Shown here: piece after piece, positions 26,993 to 35,448 of the stretch
Layout of the letters: every line of letters starts with the position of its first letter
Numbering within the stretch: the first letter of the stretch is position 1
NCBI GenBank assembly: GCA_023436745.1
Contig: JAEZHZ010000256.1
Span: 1-61,591, forward strand
Source: Pseudomonadota bacterium
GTDB lineage: Bacteria > Pseudomonadota > Alphaproteobacteria > Rhizobiales > Devosiaceae
DNA: 61,591 nucleotides
Direction of reading: 5' to 3'
Translations under genes and position numbers: made by a program
The notes under the pieces: model-generated
The model's input: only the letters and a program-made list of their open reading frames with translations
What the model was told of the DNA's origin: nothing
The model's database searches: none

Positions 26993-28468
26993 TCACTCCT
27001 CGCCGGCGAGGTAGTGTTCGAGTGTCGCGGCGGTGCCGACGGACCACAGGCGATCGAGCCAAGCCCCGAAAGAATCTGCGAAAATTGCGCTCTCGGACAG
27101 CTCGCCATAGATGTCGCGCATGGCAAGCCAGGCCGCGGGATCGGTCCGGGCGAGCCTGGCGCGGTCTGTCAGCCGGTCCCAGTTGGGATCATTGGGGGCA
27201 ATTTCGGCACCGCTTTCGGTAATTCCGAAGCAATATCGACACCAAAGTGCGCTCACCAGCGACAAACCGCTTGCTTTCCGTTCCCGCCGAACGCGGTCCA
27301 GGGCAGATGGGATGATGAATTTCGGCTGTCTGTTACTGCCATCGAGCGCCAGCCGGCGGATGGTGTCGCCGATCCTGGGGTTGGCGAAGCGGCGCTGGCA
27401 GAGCGCGAAATACTCGAACAGGTCGGTATCGGGCACAGGCGGGACAATCGGAATGATCTCCTCGGTCTCGACCTTGGTGAGGAAGCTGCCGACCAGCGGA
27501 TGCTCCATGGCCTCGTGGACGAAGTGAATGTCGAGCAGCCCCGCCGGATAGGCGATGGCCGCATGGCCACCATTGAGGATGCGGATCTTCATGTGCTCGT
27601 AGGGAGCGACGTCGGGCACGAACTGCACGCCCACCCGCTCGAGCGGCGGGCGCCCGGCGGGAAAGTTGTCCTCGAGCACCCATTGGCGGAAGCTCTCGCA
27701 GAACACCGGCCAGTTGTCCTCGATGTCAAACTCATCGCGCAGCAGCTGCTTCTCGCGCTCGGAGGTCGCCGGGGTGATCCGGTCGACCATGCCGTTGGGG
27801 AAGGCCACCGTGTCCCTGACCCATCGGGCGAGGTCCGGATCGACCAGTTCGGACAGCCCGATCACGGCATTGGCGGTCACATGGCCATTGCCCGGGATGT
27901 TGTCGCAGCTCATCACCGTGAAGGGCCGGATGCCGGACTGGCGCCGCCGCACCAGACCGGCAAGGATCAGGCCGAACACCGTCTTTGGCCTGTCGATGTT
28001 GCGGGCATCCCAAGCGATATCGGGATGCGCCGGATCGAATTGCTGCGAAGCCGGATCGATGAAGTAACCGCCCTCGGTAATGGTGAGCGACACGATGCGG
28101 ATGGCCGGATCGGCAAGCCGCTGGATGATCGCGGCAGCGTCGCCGGGCCGCAGATAGTCGACCATGACGCCGGTGACCCGGGCAGAACTGGCATCGGCCT
28201 CCTGCTCCACCACCGTGGTCAGCCAGTCCTGCGCCATCAGTTGCTGGCGCATGCTCTCGTCGGCCTCCCGCACGCCTGCCCCGACTATGGCCCAGTCGTG
28301 TCCCGCACCTGACGCGAACAGATCATCGAGATAGACCGCCTGATGGGCCCGATGGAAATTGCCGACCCCGAAATGGAGGATGCCGGCCGCAAGGCCGTTG
28401 CGGTCATAGCCCGGGGTTGCGGCAGTGGTGATGTCATCGAGGCTGCGGGCGGAGAGCTTGATGGTCAT
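26993..28468 (-). CDS. Mannitol dehydrogenase family polyol dehydrogenase
   Basis: NAD-dependent long-chain polyol dehydrogenase, 491 residues, oxidising mannitol, arabinitol, sorbitol or a related polyol to the ketose. The N-terminal ILHFGVGNFHRAHQAVYLDDL is the Rossmann motif of MtlK. FTVMSCDNIPGNG and PNGMVDRITPAT are signature segments. KIRILNGGHAAIAYPAGLLD holds the catalytic Lys, Asn and His residues of the family. It lies between the transporter ATPase and the FGGY kinase, as mtlK does in Rhodobacter and Sinorhizobium smo-type operons. Substrate specificity cannot be decided from sequence. Confidence 0.92.
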   Translation of the reverse strand: MTIKLSARSLDDITTAATPGYDRNGLAAGILHFGVGNFHRAHQAVYLDDLFASGAGHDWAIVGAGVREADESMRQQLMAQDWLTTVVEQEADASSARVTGVMVDYLRPGDAAAIIQRLADPAIRIVSLTITEGGYFIDPASQQFDPAHPDIAWDARNIDRPKTVFGLILAGLVRRRQSGIRPFTVMSCDNIPGNGHVTANAVIGLSELVDPDLARWVRDTVAFPNGMVDRITPATSEREKQLLRDEFDIEDNWPVFCESFRQWVLEDNFPAGRPPLERVGVQFVPDVAPYEHMKIRILNGGHAAIAYPAGLLDIHFVHEAMEHPLVGSFLTKVETEEIIPIVPPVPDTDLFEYFALCQRRFANPRIGDTIRRLALDGSNRQPKFIIPSALDRVRRERKASGLSLVSALWCRYCFGITESGAEIAPNDPNWDRLTDRARLARTDPAAWLAMRDIYGELSESAIFADSFGAWLDRLWSVGTAATLEHYLAGEE

Positions 28469-28531
28469 TGGGTCGGTCCTGGTCGAGAGGTCCCGCAGCC
28501 CCCGTGTCGGGGCCCGGTGCGGTCTGGGCGG

Positions 28532-29536
28532 CTAAAGCGCATTGCCAGCCTGATCGAACCGGTAGATGCGCGACGGGTCGGGCGTCAGCCACACCTCGTC
28601 ACCATGGGTAAAGGTCCGTTCGCCATCGGTTCGCACGGTGAGAAGACCGAGCACGCCGGCATCCACGTGGAGGAACGTGTCCGACCCGAGCTGCTCGGAA
28701 ACCGTCACCCGCCCCGGCCAGGCACCCGCCCCCTGGGTGGTCGAGAGCCCCAGGTGTTCCGGCCGGACGCCGATCGAATGAGCGTCGTGCTTGCCCGCTT
28801 CAACTCCGTCGATGAAGTTCATCCGGGGCGAACCGATGAAGCCGGCGACGAACCGGTTGGCAGGCTGCCTGTAGAGATCGAGCGGCGAGCCGAACTGCTC
28901 CACCCGCCCGGCGTTCAGCACCACGATGCGGTCGGCCATGGTCATGGCCTCCACCTGGTCGTGCGTCACATAGATCATGGTGGTCTGGAGCTGCTGGTGC
29001 AGCTCGGTGATCTCGAGCCGCATGTTGACGCGCAACGCCGCATCGAGGTTGCTCAACGGTTCGTCGAACAGGAACGCCTTGGGCTCGCGCACGATCGCCC
29101 GCCCGATTGCGACGCGCTGGCGCTGCCCGCCGGAGAGGGCCCGCGGCCGACGGTCGAGATAGCTCGACAGGTTGAGCGTGCGGGCGGCGTATTCGACCTT
29201 CTGGTCGATCACCTGCTTCGGCGTCTTCGCCATCTTCAGCGGGAAGGCGATGTTGTCGCGTACCGTCATGTGGGGGTAGAGCGCATAGCTCTGGAACACC
29301 ATGGCCAGCCCCCGCCGCGCCGGCGGTGCCCGGGTGACGTCCTGGCCGTCGAGCAGGATGCGGCCACCCGTGGTGTCCTCCAGCCCCGCGATCAGCCGCA
29401 GCAGCGTGGACTTGCCGCATCCCGAGGGGCCGACGAAGACCACGAACTCACCATCGTGGATCTCCAGCGAAATGTCGGGGATGACCTGGACCTCGCCGAA
29501 GGACTTGTTGACGTGTTCGAGCGTGATGGAGCCCAT
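28532..29536 (-). CDS. Polyol/sugar ABC transporter ATP-binding protein (UgpC/MalK/SmoK type)
   Basis: ATPase subunit of a CUT1 sugar importer, 334 residues. Walker A is GPSGCGKST, the signature is LSGGQRQRVAIGRA, Walker B FLFDEPLSNLD, and the switch His is in YVTHDQVEAMT. A C-terminal TOBE/MalK regulatory domain follows (GVRPEHLG). I chose ATG 29536, giving MGSITLEHVNKSFG. The open frame extending to 29611 lacks homology. It is third in the transport set, separated from the permease by a 174-bp gap that contains an intergenic repeat. Confidence 0.92.
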   Translation of the reverse strand: MGSITLEHVNKSFGEVQVIPDISLEIHDGEFVVFVGPSGCGKSTLLRLIAGLEDTTGGRILLDGQDVTRAPPARRGLAMVFQSYALYPHMTVRDNIAFPLKMAKTPKQVIDQKVEYAARTLNLSSYLDRRPRALSGGQRQRVAIGRAIVREPKAFLFDEPLSNLDAALRVNMRLEITELHQQLQTTMIYVTHDQVEAMTMADRIVVLNAGRVEQFGSPLDLYRQPANRFVAGFIGSPRMNFIDGVEAGKHDAHSIGVRPEHLGLSTTQGAGAWPGRVTVSEQLGSDTFLHVDAGVLGLLTVRTDGERTFTHGDEVWLTPDPSRIYRFDQAGNAL

Positions 29537-29599
29537 CTCAGGACAGTCCTCCGGTGGAATGCAGGTCATGCGGTGGTGTCGGCAAGAGCCCCCAGCTGA

Positions 29600-29700
29600 C
29601 CTCCCCCGCAAGCGGGGGAGGGTGGGACCGGTGATGGGCCGAGTAGCGAGGCAAGCTCGATGCGCCCTCCCCCCGGGTGCGGGGGAAGTTGGGTGGGGGT
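29600..29700. repeat. Palindromic intergenic repeat, copy A
   Basis: Two G/C hairpins lie in this stretch. The first is a perfect 10-bp stem, CCTCCCCCGC (29600-29609) with its complement at 29612-29621. The second, around 29667-29686, pairs CCTCCCCCC with GGGGGAA-type sequence followed by GTTGGGTGGGGG. The same layout recurs at 31466-31580. It resembles the dispersed intergenic palindromes common in Hyphomicrobiales genomes. Confidence 0.65.
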
Positions 29701-29710
29701 ACGGACCGCC

Positions 29711-30541
29711 TCACTTCACCGCTCCGAAAGTCAGCCCGCGCACCAGTTGCTTCTGGCTGAACCAGCCGAGGAGCAGGATGGGGGCAATGGCGAGGAGCGA
29801 GGCCGCGGACAGCTTGGCGAGGAACAGGCCCTGCGGCGAGGAGAACGAGGAAATGAAGGCCGTGAGCGTGCCGGCCCTGCCCGAGGTCAGCGTGATGGAC
29901 CAGAACGCCTCGTTCCAGGCGAGGATGACATTGAGCAGCAGCGTCGAGGCGATCCCCGGCACGGCCATCGGCACCAGCACATGGGTGATCTCGTTCCACA
30001 GTTCGGCGCCGTCCATGCGGGAGGCCTCAAGGATATCGACCGGGATTTCCTTGAAGTAGGTGTAGAGCATCCACACGATGATCGGCAGGTTGATCAGCGT
30101 CATGATCACCGTCAGCCCGTGAAGCGTATCGAGCAGCCTGAGGTCGCGGAAGATAAGGTAGATCGGTATGAGCACGCCCACCGCCGGCATCATCTTGGTG
30201 GAGAGCATCCACATCAGGACATCCTTGGTGCGCCGCGTCGGCGAGAAGGCCATGGCCCACGCCGCCGGGATCGCGATGACCAGCCCGATCAGCGTCGAGC
30301 CGAGCGACACGATGACCGAGTTGGTGGCGTGCTTGATGTAGTCGGACCGGGCCTGAACCGCCGCGAAGTTCTCGAGCGTGAACGTCTCGGGCAGGAAGGT
30401 GGGCGGGGACGCGATGGCCTCCGCCTCGGTCTTGAAGGCTGTGAGCACCGTCCACAGGATCGGGGAGAACAGCAGCAGGGCGATCACCCAGGCAAGGACG
30501 GTGAAGCCGACACGGGTGGGAGCGGAGACGTTGCGCGCCAT
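29711..30541 (-). CDS. Carbohydrate ABC transporter permease (SmoG/MalG type)
   Basis: Inner-membrane permease of 276 residues with six predicted membrane helices. The N-terminal helix is VGFTVLAWVIALLLFSPILW. The EAA coupling loop is EASRMDGAELWNEITHVLVPMAVPG, in parts, with its conserved Gly. The C-terminal GWFSQKQLVRGLTFGAVK is the MalG-type ending. The segment TRRTKDVLMWMLSTKMMPAVGVLIP, in parts, is strongly reminiscent of the rhizobial mannitol/sorbitol SmoG/MtlG permeases. The ATG at 30541 lies 38 bp after the preceding permease. Confidence 0.92.
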   Translation of the reverse strand: MARNVSAPTRVGFTVLAWVIALLLFSPILWTVLTAFKTEAEAIASPPTFLPETFTLENFAAVQARSDYIKHATNSVIVSLGSTLIGLVIAIPAAWAMAFSPTRRTKDVLMWMLSTKMMPAVGVLIPIYLIFRDLRLLDTLHGLTVIMTLINLPIIVWMLYTYFKEIPVDILEASRMDGAELWNEITHVLVPMAVPGIASTLLLNVILAWNEAFWSITLTSGRAGTLTAFISSFSSPQGLFLAKLSAASLLAIAPILLLGWFSQKQLVRGLTFGAVK

Positions 30542-30579
30542 GTCAGATTGTCTCCCCGCACGGCTTATGGAGATGTTGG

Positions 30580-31452
30580 CTACGCATCGAGGTTCTTCCC
30601 CACGGCACGCATCAGGAAGAAGGCGACGATGTTCGCAAGGATAACCGCCACGACGCCGCCGGCCGAACCGGCCCCGATGTCGTTCGACAGGATGCCGGTG
30701 CGGAAGACGAGGAAGGTCAGATTGGTCGACGCATAGCCGGGGCCGCCTCCCGTCGTGACGCGGATCTCCGCGAAGATGCCGAGCAGGAAGATGGTCTGGA
30801 TGAGGATCACGATGGTGATCGCCCGGGCCATGTGCGGCAGGATGATGTACCAGAAGCGGTTGACGGCGTTGGCGCCGTCCATCTCCGCCGCCTCGCGCTG
30901 CTCCTCGGACAGCGATTGCAGCGCCGTCAGCAGGATGAGCGTGGCGAACGGCAGCCACTGCCAGGCGACGATGATGATGATGGAGAACAGCGGGTACTGG
31001 TTGAACCAGTCGACCGGCGTGAGGCCCATCGCCCTCCACAGGTGCCCGAGCACGCCGTAGCCGGGATGCATGAAGCCGTTCTTCCAGACCAGCGCTGCGA
31101 CCGGCGGCATGACGAAGAAGGGGGAGATGACGATGATGCGCAGGATCCCCTGCCCCCAGATCGGCTGGTCAAGCAGCAGCGCGAGGAACGTGCCGCCGAC
31201 CACCGTGATCAGCAGCACGCCGCCCACCAGCAGCAGCGTATTGACCAGCGCCTGGGTGAAGCTCGGATCGCCGATGACATAGAGATAGTTCCCCCATCCG
31301 GCGAAGCCCGTCATCATGGGGTTGAGCAGGTTGTAGTTCTGGAACGAGAACCACAGCGTCATCGCCAGCGGCACGATCATCCAGACCAGCAGCAGGATCA
31401 CGGCCGGCGCCATCATGACGCGGGAGAGGGTGCGGGTCTGCTGCGTTGCCAT
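30580..31452 (-). CDS. Sugar ABC transporter permease (SmoF/MalF type)
   Basis: First inner-membrane permease of the polyol importer, 290 residues. Membrane segments include APAVILLLVWMIVPLAMTLW and LLLVGGVLLITVVGGTFLAL. The EAA loop is AAEMDGANAVNRFWYIILPHM. VRVTTGGGPGYASTNLTFLV style sequence near the C-terminus is typical of SmoF/MtlF permeases. It lies 164 bp after the binding-protein gene, and that gap contains stem-loops likely to lower permease expression relative to the binding protein. Confidence 0.92.
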   Translation of the reverse strand: MATQQTRTLSRVMMAPAVILLLVWMIVPLAMTLWFSFQNYNLLNPMMTGFAGWGNYLYVIGDPSFTQALVNTLLLVGGVLLITVVGGTFLALLLDQPIWGQGILRIIVISPFFVMPPVAALVWKNGFMHPGYGVLGHLWRAMGLTPVDWFNQYPLFSIIIIVAWQWLPFATLILLTALQSLSEEQREAAEMDGANAVNRFWYIILPHMARAITIVILIQTIFLLGIFAEIRVTTGGGPGYASTNLTFLVFRTGILSNDIGAGSAGGVVAVILANIVAFFLMRAVGKNLDA

Positions 31453-31465
31453 GCGAAATCCCCTC

Positions 31466-31580
31466 GGGCAGGAGCCCTGCCCATCCTCCCCCAGCGGGGA
31501 GGGGTTGCCTCGGCGCGGCGGCCCGAACTTGCCACCGGCGCGGTCTTTTGCCTCCCCCGCCGGGGAGGTGGGTGGGGACG
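31466..31580. repeat. Stem-loops and palindromic intergenic repeat, copy B
   Basis: The gap between the polyol-binding protein and its first permease holds three hairpins. They are GGGCAGG/CCTGCCC (31466-31472 and 31476-31482), CCTCCCC/GGGGAGG starting at 31485, and CCTCCCC/GGGGAGG at 31551-31557 and 31562-31568 followed by TGGGTGGGG. The last two match the layout of the repeat at 29600-29700. Confidence 0.6.
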
Positions 31581-31616
31581 CCGAAGCGCCCCCACCCCGT
31601 CTCCGGGAGGAGCCTC

Positions 31617-32927
31617 CTACTTGATGTAGCCGGCGCGGGTCATGTCGCGAGTTGCTGCGTCCTGCGCCTGCGCCAGCGCGTCGTCGGCGCTCATCTGCCC
31701 CGCGAGGGCAGCCGAGAACAGCTGGCCCACATTGGTGGCGATGCCGGCGAACTCGGGTATGGCGACGAACTGCACGCCGGTGTAGGGCACCGGATCAACC
31801 GTCGGCTCCGCCGGATTGGCGGCGTTGATCGAGTCGAGGGTCATCTGGGCGAACGGAGCCGCCGCCTGATATTCCGGGTTTTCGTAGAGCGAGGTGCGGG
31901 TGCCCGGAGGCACGTTGGCCCAGCCCTCGTTCTCGGCCACCAGCGCCAGATAGTCCTTGCTGGTTGCCCAGTTGATGAACTGCTCGGCCGCTTCCTTGTT
32001 CTGTGACGAGTTCGGGATGGCAAGCGACCACGCCCACAGCCAGTTGCCGCGCTTGCCGAGCCCGGTGTCCGGCGCCAGCGCGAAGCCGACCTTGTCGGCG
32101 ACGGTGGAGTCGTCGGGGTTGGTCACGAACGAGGCTGCCACTGTGGCATCGATCCACATGCCACACTTGCCCTGCTGGAACAGGGTGAGGTTCTCGTTGA
32201 AGCCGTTGGACGAGGCGCCGGACGGCCCGGCGTCTGCCATCAGCGACAGGTAGGTATCGAGCGTTTCCTTCCACTGAGGCGAATCGAACTGCGGCACCCA
32301 GTTCTCGTCGAACCAGCGCGCGCCGAACGAGTTCGACATGGCCGTCAGGAATGCCATGTTCTCGCCCCAGCCGGCCTTGCCCCGCAGGCAGATGCCGTTG
32401 ATGTCGTTGTCGCGGTCGGTCATGGCGCGGGCCGCCTCGCCGATGAACTCCCAGGTGGGCTCGGCCGGCATTTCGAGCCCCGCCTCTTCCATCAGGTCGG
32501 TGCGGTACATGATGAAGCTGGACTCGCCATAGAACGGCGCGGCGTAGAGCTTGCCTTCGTAGCTCAGCCCCTCGCGGATAGGCGGCAGGATGTCGTCGAC
32601 ATCGTAGTCGGGATCGGCGGCAAGCGCGTCGAGCGGAGCAAGCCAACCCTGGCGCGCCCAGATCGGGGCCTCATAGGTGCCGATGGTCATGATGTCGTAC
32701 TGGCCACCATTGGTGGCGATGTCGGTAGTGACGTTCTGGCGGAGCGTGTTTTCCTCCAGCACCACCCAGTTGAGCGCAATGCCGGTTTCGTCGGTGAACT
32801 GGTTCGACAGCCCCTGCATGCGGACCATGTCGCCATTGTTGACGGTGGCGATGGTGAGCGTCTGGGCCGAAGCGGAACCCGCGAGCGCAAGGCTGAGCGC
32901 GCCCACGATAATGGGTGTGAGTTTCAT
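31617..32927 (-). CDS. Polyol/sugar ABC transporter substrate-binding protein (SmoE-like)
   Basis: Periplasmic binding protein of 436 residues for a CUT1 importer. A Sec signal peptide (IIVGALSLALAGSASAQ) precedes the mature start TLTIATVNNGDM. WVVLEENTLRQNVTTDIATNGGQYD, in parts, and NGICLRGKAGWGEN strongly resemble mannitol/sorbitol-binding SmoE/MtlE proteins. The ATG at 32927 has a good ribosome site (GGGAGGAAATCG on the minus strand). It is the first structural gene after the SorC-type regulator and is followed by hairpins before the permease genes. Confidence 0.92.
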   Translation of the reverse strand: MKLTPIIVGALSLALAGSASAQTLTIATVNNGDMVRMQGLSNQFTDETGIALNWVVLEENTLRQNVTTDIATNGGQYDIMTIGTYEAPIWARQGWLAPLDALAADPDYDVDDILPPIREGLSYEGKLYAAPFYGESSFIMYRTDLMEEAGLEMPAEPTWEFIGEAARAMTDRDNDINGICLRGKAGWGENMAFLTAMSNSFGARWFDENWVPQFDSPQWKETLDTYLSLMADAGPSGASSNGFNENLTLFQQGKCGMWIDATVAASFVTNPDDSTVADKVGFALAPDTGLGKRGNWLWAWSLAIPNSSQNKEAAEQFINWATSKDYLALVAENEGWANVPPGTRTSLYENPEYQAAAPFAQMTLDSINAANPAEPTVDPVPYTGVQFVAIPEFAGIATNVGQLFSAALAGQMSADDALAQAQDAATRDMTRAGYIK

Positions 32928-32950
32928 CGATTTCCTCCCAAGCCGAAGCG

Positions 32951-32960
32951 AGCAATTGCT
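32951..32960. promoter_or_regulatory. Short palindrome upstream of the polyol operon
   Basis: AGCAATTGCT is a perfect 10-bp palindrome 23 bp before the binding-protein start, in the 137-bp gap after the regulator gene. It could be part of a SorC-type operator, but short palindromes of this size occur by chance. Confidence 0.25.
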
Positions 32961-33064
32961 TCAGTCTTGGGCAAATGTTCACGTCTTCCACAGCGAAGTC
33001 AAGCGGGCCGCTCCGGCAGGAGCCCCGCATGTCTTGGCTATATGCCCGAGGTTGTGGCGAAAGC

Positions 33065-34021
33065 TCAGCCGGACAGAAGGGCTTCCGCAGTCTGTTCGTC
33101 GGTGATCAGCCCGTTGGCGAGCCGGCGATTCACGACGGCGCGGATGCCGGGCAGTTTCTTGCGCCCCTTGGCAATGACCACCACCAGGGACGACTCGCGC
33201 GAGGGAATCGGAGCCGAGGCGACCCGCTCATTGGTCTGCCCCTCTATCAGCCGGCCATCGGCGTCGAACGCCCAGCCACAGACTTCACCCACGGCACCGG
33301 CCTTCTGCAGCGCCTTGAGTTCGGCCTCGCTGATGAAGCCATCAAGGAACAAGGGCGCTTCCGGGCCCATTTCACCGACGCCGATGAACGTCACGTCGGC
33401 CCGGGCGGCGAGCGCCAGCGTCTGCTGGACCATGGGCTGGGCGTGGAGCAGTTCGCGCTCGCGGGCGGACGAGGCGATCACCGGCATGGGCATCGGGAAA
33501 CTGCGGGCCTTAACGCTGTCGGCGATGTTGAAAATGACGTTGTAGTAGGCGGCCGACCCGTCCGGCGCGATGTTGCCGGTCAAGGACACCACCTTGTGGT
33601 GCGGGCACTCCATCGGCATCAGTTGTTCCACGGCCGCCTTCAGAGTGCGCCCGGTGCCGATGGCCATGACCATGGGCTCGGCGCGCTTCAGCCAGCGTTC
33701 GATCTCGGCTGCACCAGCCTCGGCGACTCCGATGGTGGTCGAGGCGCTGGCAGGGTCCGACGGCACCACCTCGACGAGGTCAAGCGCGTAGCGCGACTTG
33801 AGTCGCGCCGCCAGGTCCATGCAGCGTCCGATGGGGTGGTCGAGCCTCACCTTGATCAGCCCCTCGCTCACCGACAGCGACACCAGCCGCTGCGCCGACT
33901 GTCGCGAAATGCCGAGCTTGGCGGCGATCTCCTCCTGGGTATTGCCTGCCACATAGTAGAGCCAGCCGGCGCGCGCCGCGTCGTCCAGGCGGCTCGTTGG
34001 GTTATCCGTCTTCTGCGCCAT
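33065..34021 (-). CDS. SorC/DeoR-type sugar-binding transcriptional regulator
   Basis: Regulator of 318 residues. An N-terminal helix-turn-helix (NTQEEIAAKLGISRQSAQRLV, residues about 25-45) is followed by a SorC-type effector-binding domain with VMAIGTGRTLKAAVE and VSLTGNIAPDG, which bind phosphorylated sugars in the family. WAFDADGRLIEG and the C-terminal GLITDEQTAEALL are typical of the polyol-associated members. The ATG at 34021 gives the MAQKTD start; the open frame extension upstream is ignored. It lies immediately upstream of the polyol transporter genes on the same strand and most likely controls them. Confidence 0.9.
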   Translation of the reverse strand: MAQKTDNPTSRLDDAARAGWLYYVAGNTQEEIAAKLGISRQSAQRLVSLSVSEGLIKVRLDHPIGRCMDLAARLKSRYALDLVEVVPSDPASASTTIGVAEAGAAEIERWLKRAEPMVMAIGTGRTLKAAVEQLMPMECPHHKVVSLTGNIAPDGSAAYYNVIFNIADSVKARSFPMPMPVIASSARERELLHAQPMVQQTLALAARADVTFIGVGEMGPEAPLFLDGFISEAELKALQKAGAVGEVCGWAFDADGRLIEGQTNERVASAPIPSRESSLVVVIAKGRKKLPGIRAVVNRRLANGLITDEQTAEALLSG

Positions 34022-34098
34022 AGATGGTCCTGCGGTTTGGGGCGGATTATTCGGCCAGCGATCTTCCGCGCGCAAGTCCCGGCGTTCGATGCGCGCCC

Positions 34099-34112
34099 TT
34101 GACCCAGATCAA
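34099..34112 (+). promoter_or_regulatory. FNR/FixK box upstream of the hemerythrin-like gene
   Basis: TTGACCCAGATCAA matches the TTGA(T/C)-N4-(A/G)TCAA consensus for FNR/FixK-type regulators. Its centre is about 100 bp before the hemerythrin-like ATG, leaving room for a promoter and short leader. An fnr-type gene lies immediately downstream on the opposite strand. Confidence 0.7.
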
Positions 34113-34205
34113 GGCAGGCTCGCCCGGCATGGCGCCTATTCCGGTCAGCTCCGATGGACCCGCCAGACAGACGATGGCAGCCGACCAGGAGGGAGGATGC
34201 AACCG

Positions 34206-34676
34206 ATGCCCACTGCCGATGAAGCCCGCCACATGACGGAAAACCACGACTGCCTGATTGCCGTCTGCGACGCGCTGGAGGCGGTGGCGGACAGCCTGCC
34301 GCACAATGTCGACCGCCAGCAATGCCTGCTGCTGTCCCGCGCGCTGGGGCCGCTGCTCTACCGGGCACAGGAACTGGAGGAAACACAAGTGTTTCCGACC
34401 CTGCTGCGCCTCAACCGGCCCCGACTGGACATTGCCGGCACCATCGACCGGCTGCGCATCGAGCATCAGATCGACCTCTGCTACGCCGAGGAGGTGCAGG
34501 AGATGCTCAAGTCCTATGGCGAGGGACGGCAGGACATCGCGCCCGACGCGGCCGGCTTCATGCTGCGCGGCTTCTTCGAGTGCCTGAGGCGCCACATCGC
34601 CTTCGAGCAGGAACTGCTGGCGCCGCTGCTGGAGCTGGCCGTCCGCGGCAAGCCCGCCGCAATGGCGCTCAACTGA
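34206..34676 (+). CDS. Hemerythrin-like HHE domain protein
   Basis: A 156-residue all-helical protein with the pattern of a hemerythrin/HHE cation-binding domain: His14 in ENHDCL, an EELEETQVFPTLL-type helix with Glu residues, IEHQIDLCYAEE, and the late RRHIAFEQELLAPLLEL with the typical H-x3-E spacing. A di-iron centre sensing oxygen or nitric oxide is plausible from the family. The ATG at 34206 is preceded at good spacing by GGAGG (34192-34196); the ATG at 34197 is too close to that site. An FNR box lies upstream, and a convergent fnr gene begins 3 bp beyond the stop. Confidence 0.82.
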   Translation: MPTADEARHMTENHDCLIAVCDALEAVADSLPHNVDRQQCLLLSRALGPLLYRAQELEETQVFPTLLRLNRPRLDIAGTIDRLRIEHQIDLCYAEEVQEMLKSYGEGRQDIAPDAAGFMLRGFFECLRRHIAFEQELLAPLLELAVRGKPAAMALN

Positions 34677-34679
34677 GCC

Positions 34680-35408
34680 TCAGCCGCAGAGCGCCTCGAG
34701 CCGGTCGAGATCGGGAACGTCGACAGTGCGGTTGTTGGTGACCTGAATCACCCCCATCTGCCGCAGCTTGGTCATCTGCCGCGACACCGTCTCGATGGTG
34801 AGGCCGAGGAAATCGGCGATGTCGAGCCGGCTGAGCGGCAGTTCGAACCGGGCCCCGCCCGCCACGACGTCCGATTCGGGATCGGTGTGGGTGGCGATCA
34901 GGTGCAGGAAGCTCGCGACCTTCTCGAGCGCCGTCTTGCGGCCGAGCGTCACCATCCAGGTGCGCGCCTCGTCGAGTTCGCGCAGGGTCTGCTGCATGAG
35001 CTTGTGCTCGAGGGCCGGGCTCTTCGCGATGAGCTGCTCGAGGGTCGCCTTGGGCACCACGCACAGGTCGACCGAACTCGCAGCCTCGGCGGTCACCGAA
35101 CTCTCCTGCCCGAACAGCCGGCCGAGGAAATCCGGGGCGAACTGCAGGCCCACCAGCTGCTGGCGGCCATCCTCGAGCACCTTGGACAGCTTGACCACGC
35201 CACGCATGACGTTGGCGTAGGAATGGATTTCGGTGCTGTCGCCGATGAGCTCGGTACCGGGCTGGTGCCGCGCCTTGTGGGTGTTGCGGGCCAGCTCCAC
35301 CAGTTGCTCGGGCTCGAGCACACCGCACATGCCGCGATGCCGCGCCTCGCAACTGCGGCACAGAACCGGCACCTCGGAGTTGTGGATGTCTTGGCGGTCG
35401 GATGCCAT
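34680..35408 (-). CDS. fnrL: Crp/Fnr-family oxygen-sensing regulator (FnrN/FnrL type)
   Basis: Transcription factor of 242 residues. The N-terminal cluster Cys17-x2-Cys20-x7-Cys28 plus a central Cys116 (in SSVDLCVVP) are the four ligands expected for an oxygen-labile 4Fe-4S cluster, as in FnrN/FnrL. A cyclic-nucleotide-like sensor domain covers about 35-150. The C-terminal helix-turn-helix DIADFLGLTIETVSRQMTKLR has the E..SR recognition residues that read TTGA half-sites. An FNR box upstream of the neighbouring hemerythrin gene is a likely target. A weaker box lies in its own promoter region. Confidence 0.92.
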   Translation of the reverse strand: MASDRQDIHNSEVPVLCRSCEARHRGMCGVLEPEQLVELARNTHKARHQPGTELIGDSTEIHSYANVMRGVVKLSKVLEDGRQQLVGLQFAPDFLGRLFGQESSVTAEAASSVDLCVVPKATLEQLIAKSPALEHKLMQQTLRELDEARTWMVTLGRKTALEKVASFLHLIATHTDPESDVVAGGARFELPLSRLDIADFLGLTIETVSRQMTKLRQMGVIQVTNNRTVDVPDLDRLEALCG

Positions 35409-35448
35409 GTCGGCCCTCTTTGGCGCACCTTAGCCCGCCGGCGCGGCA

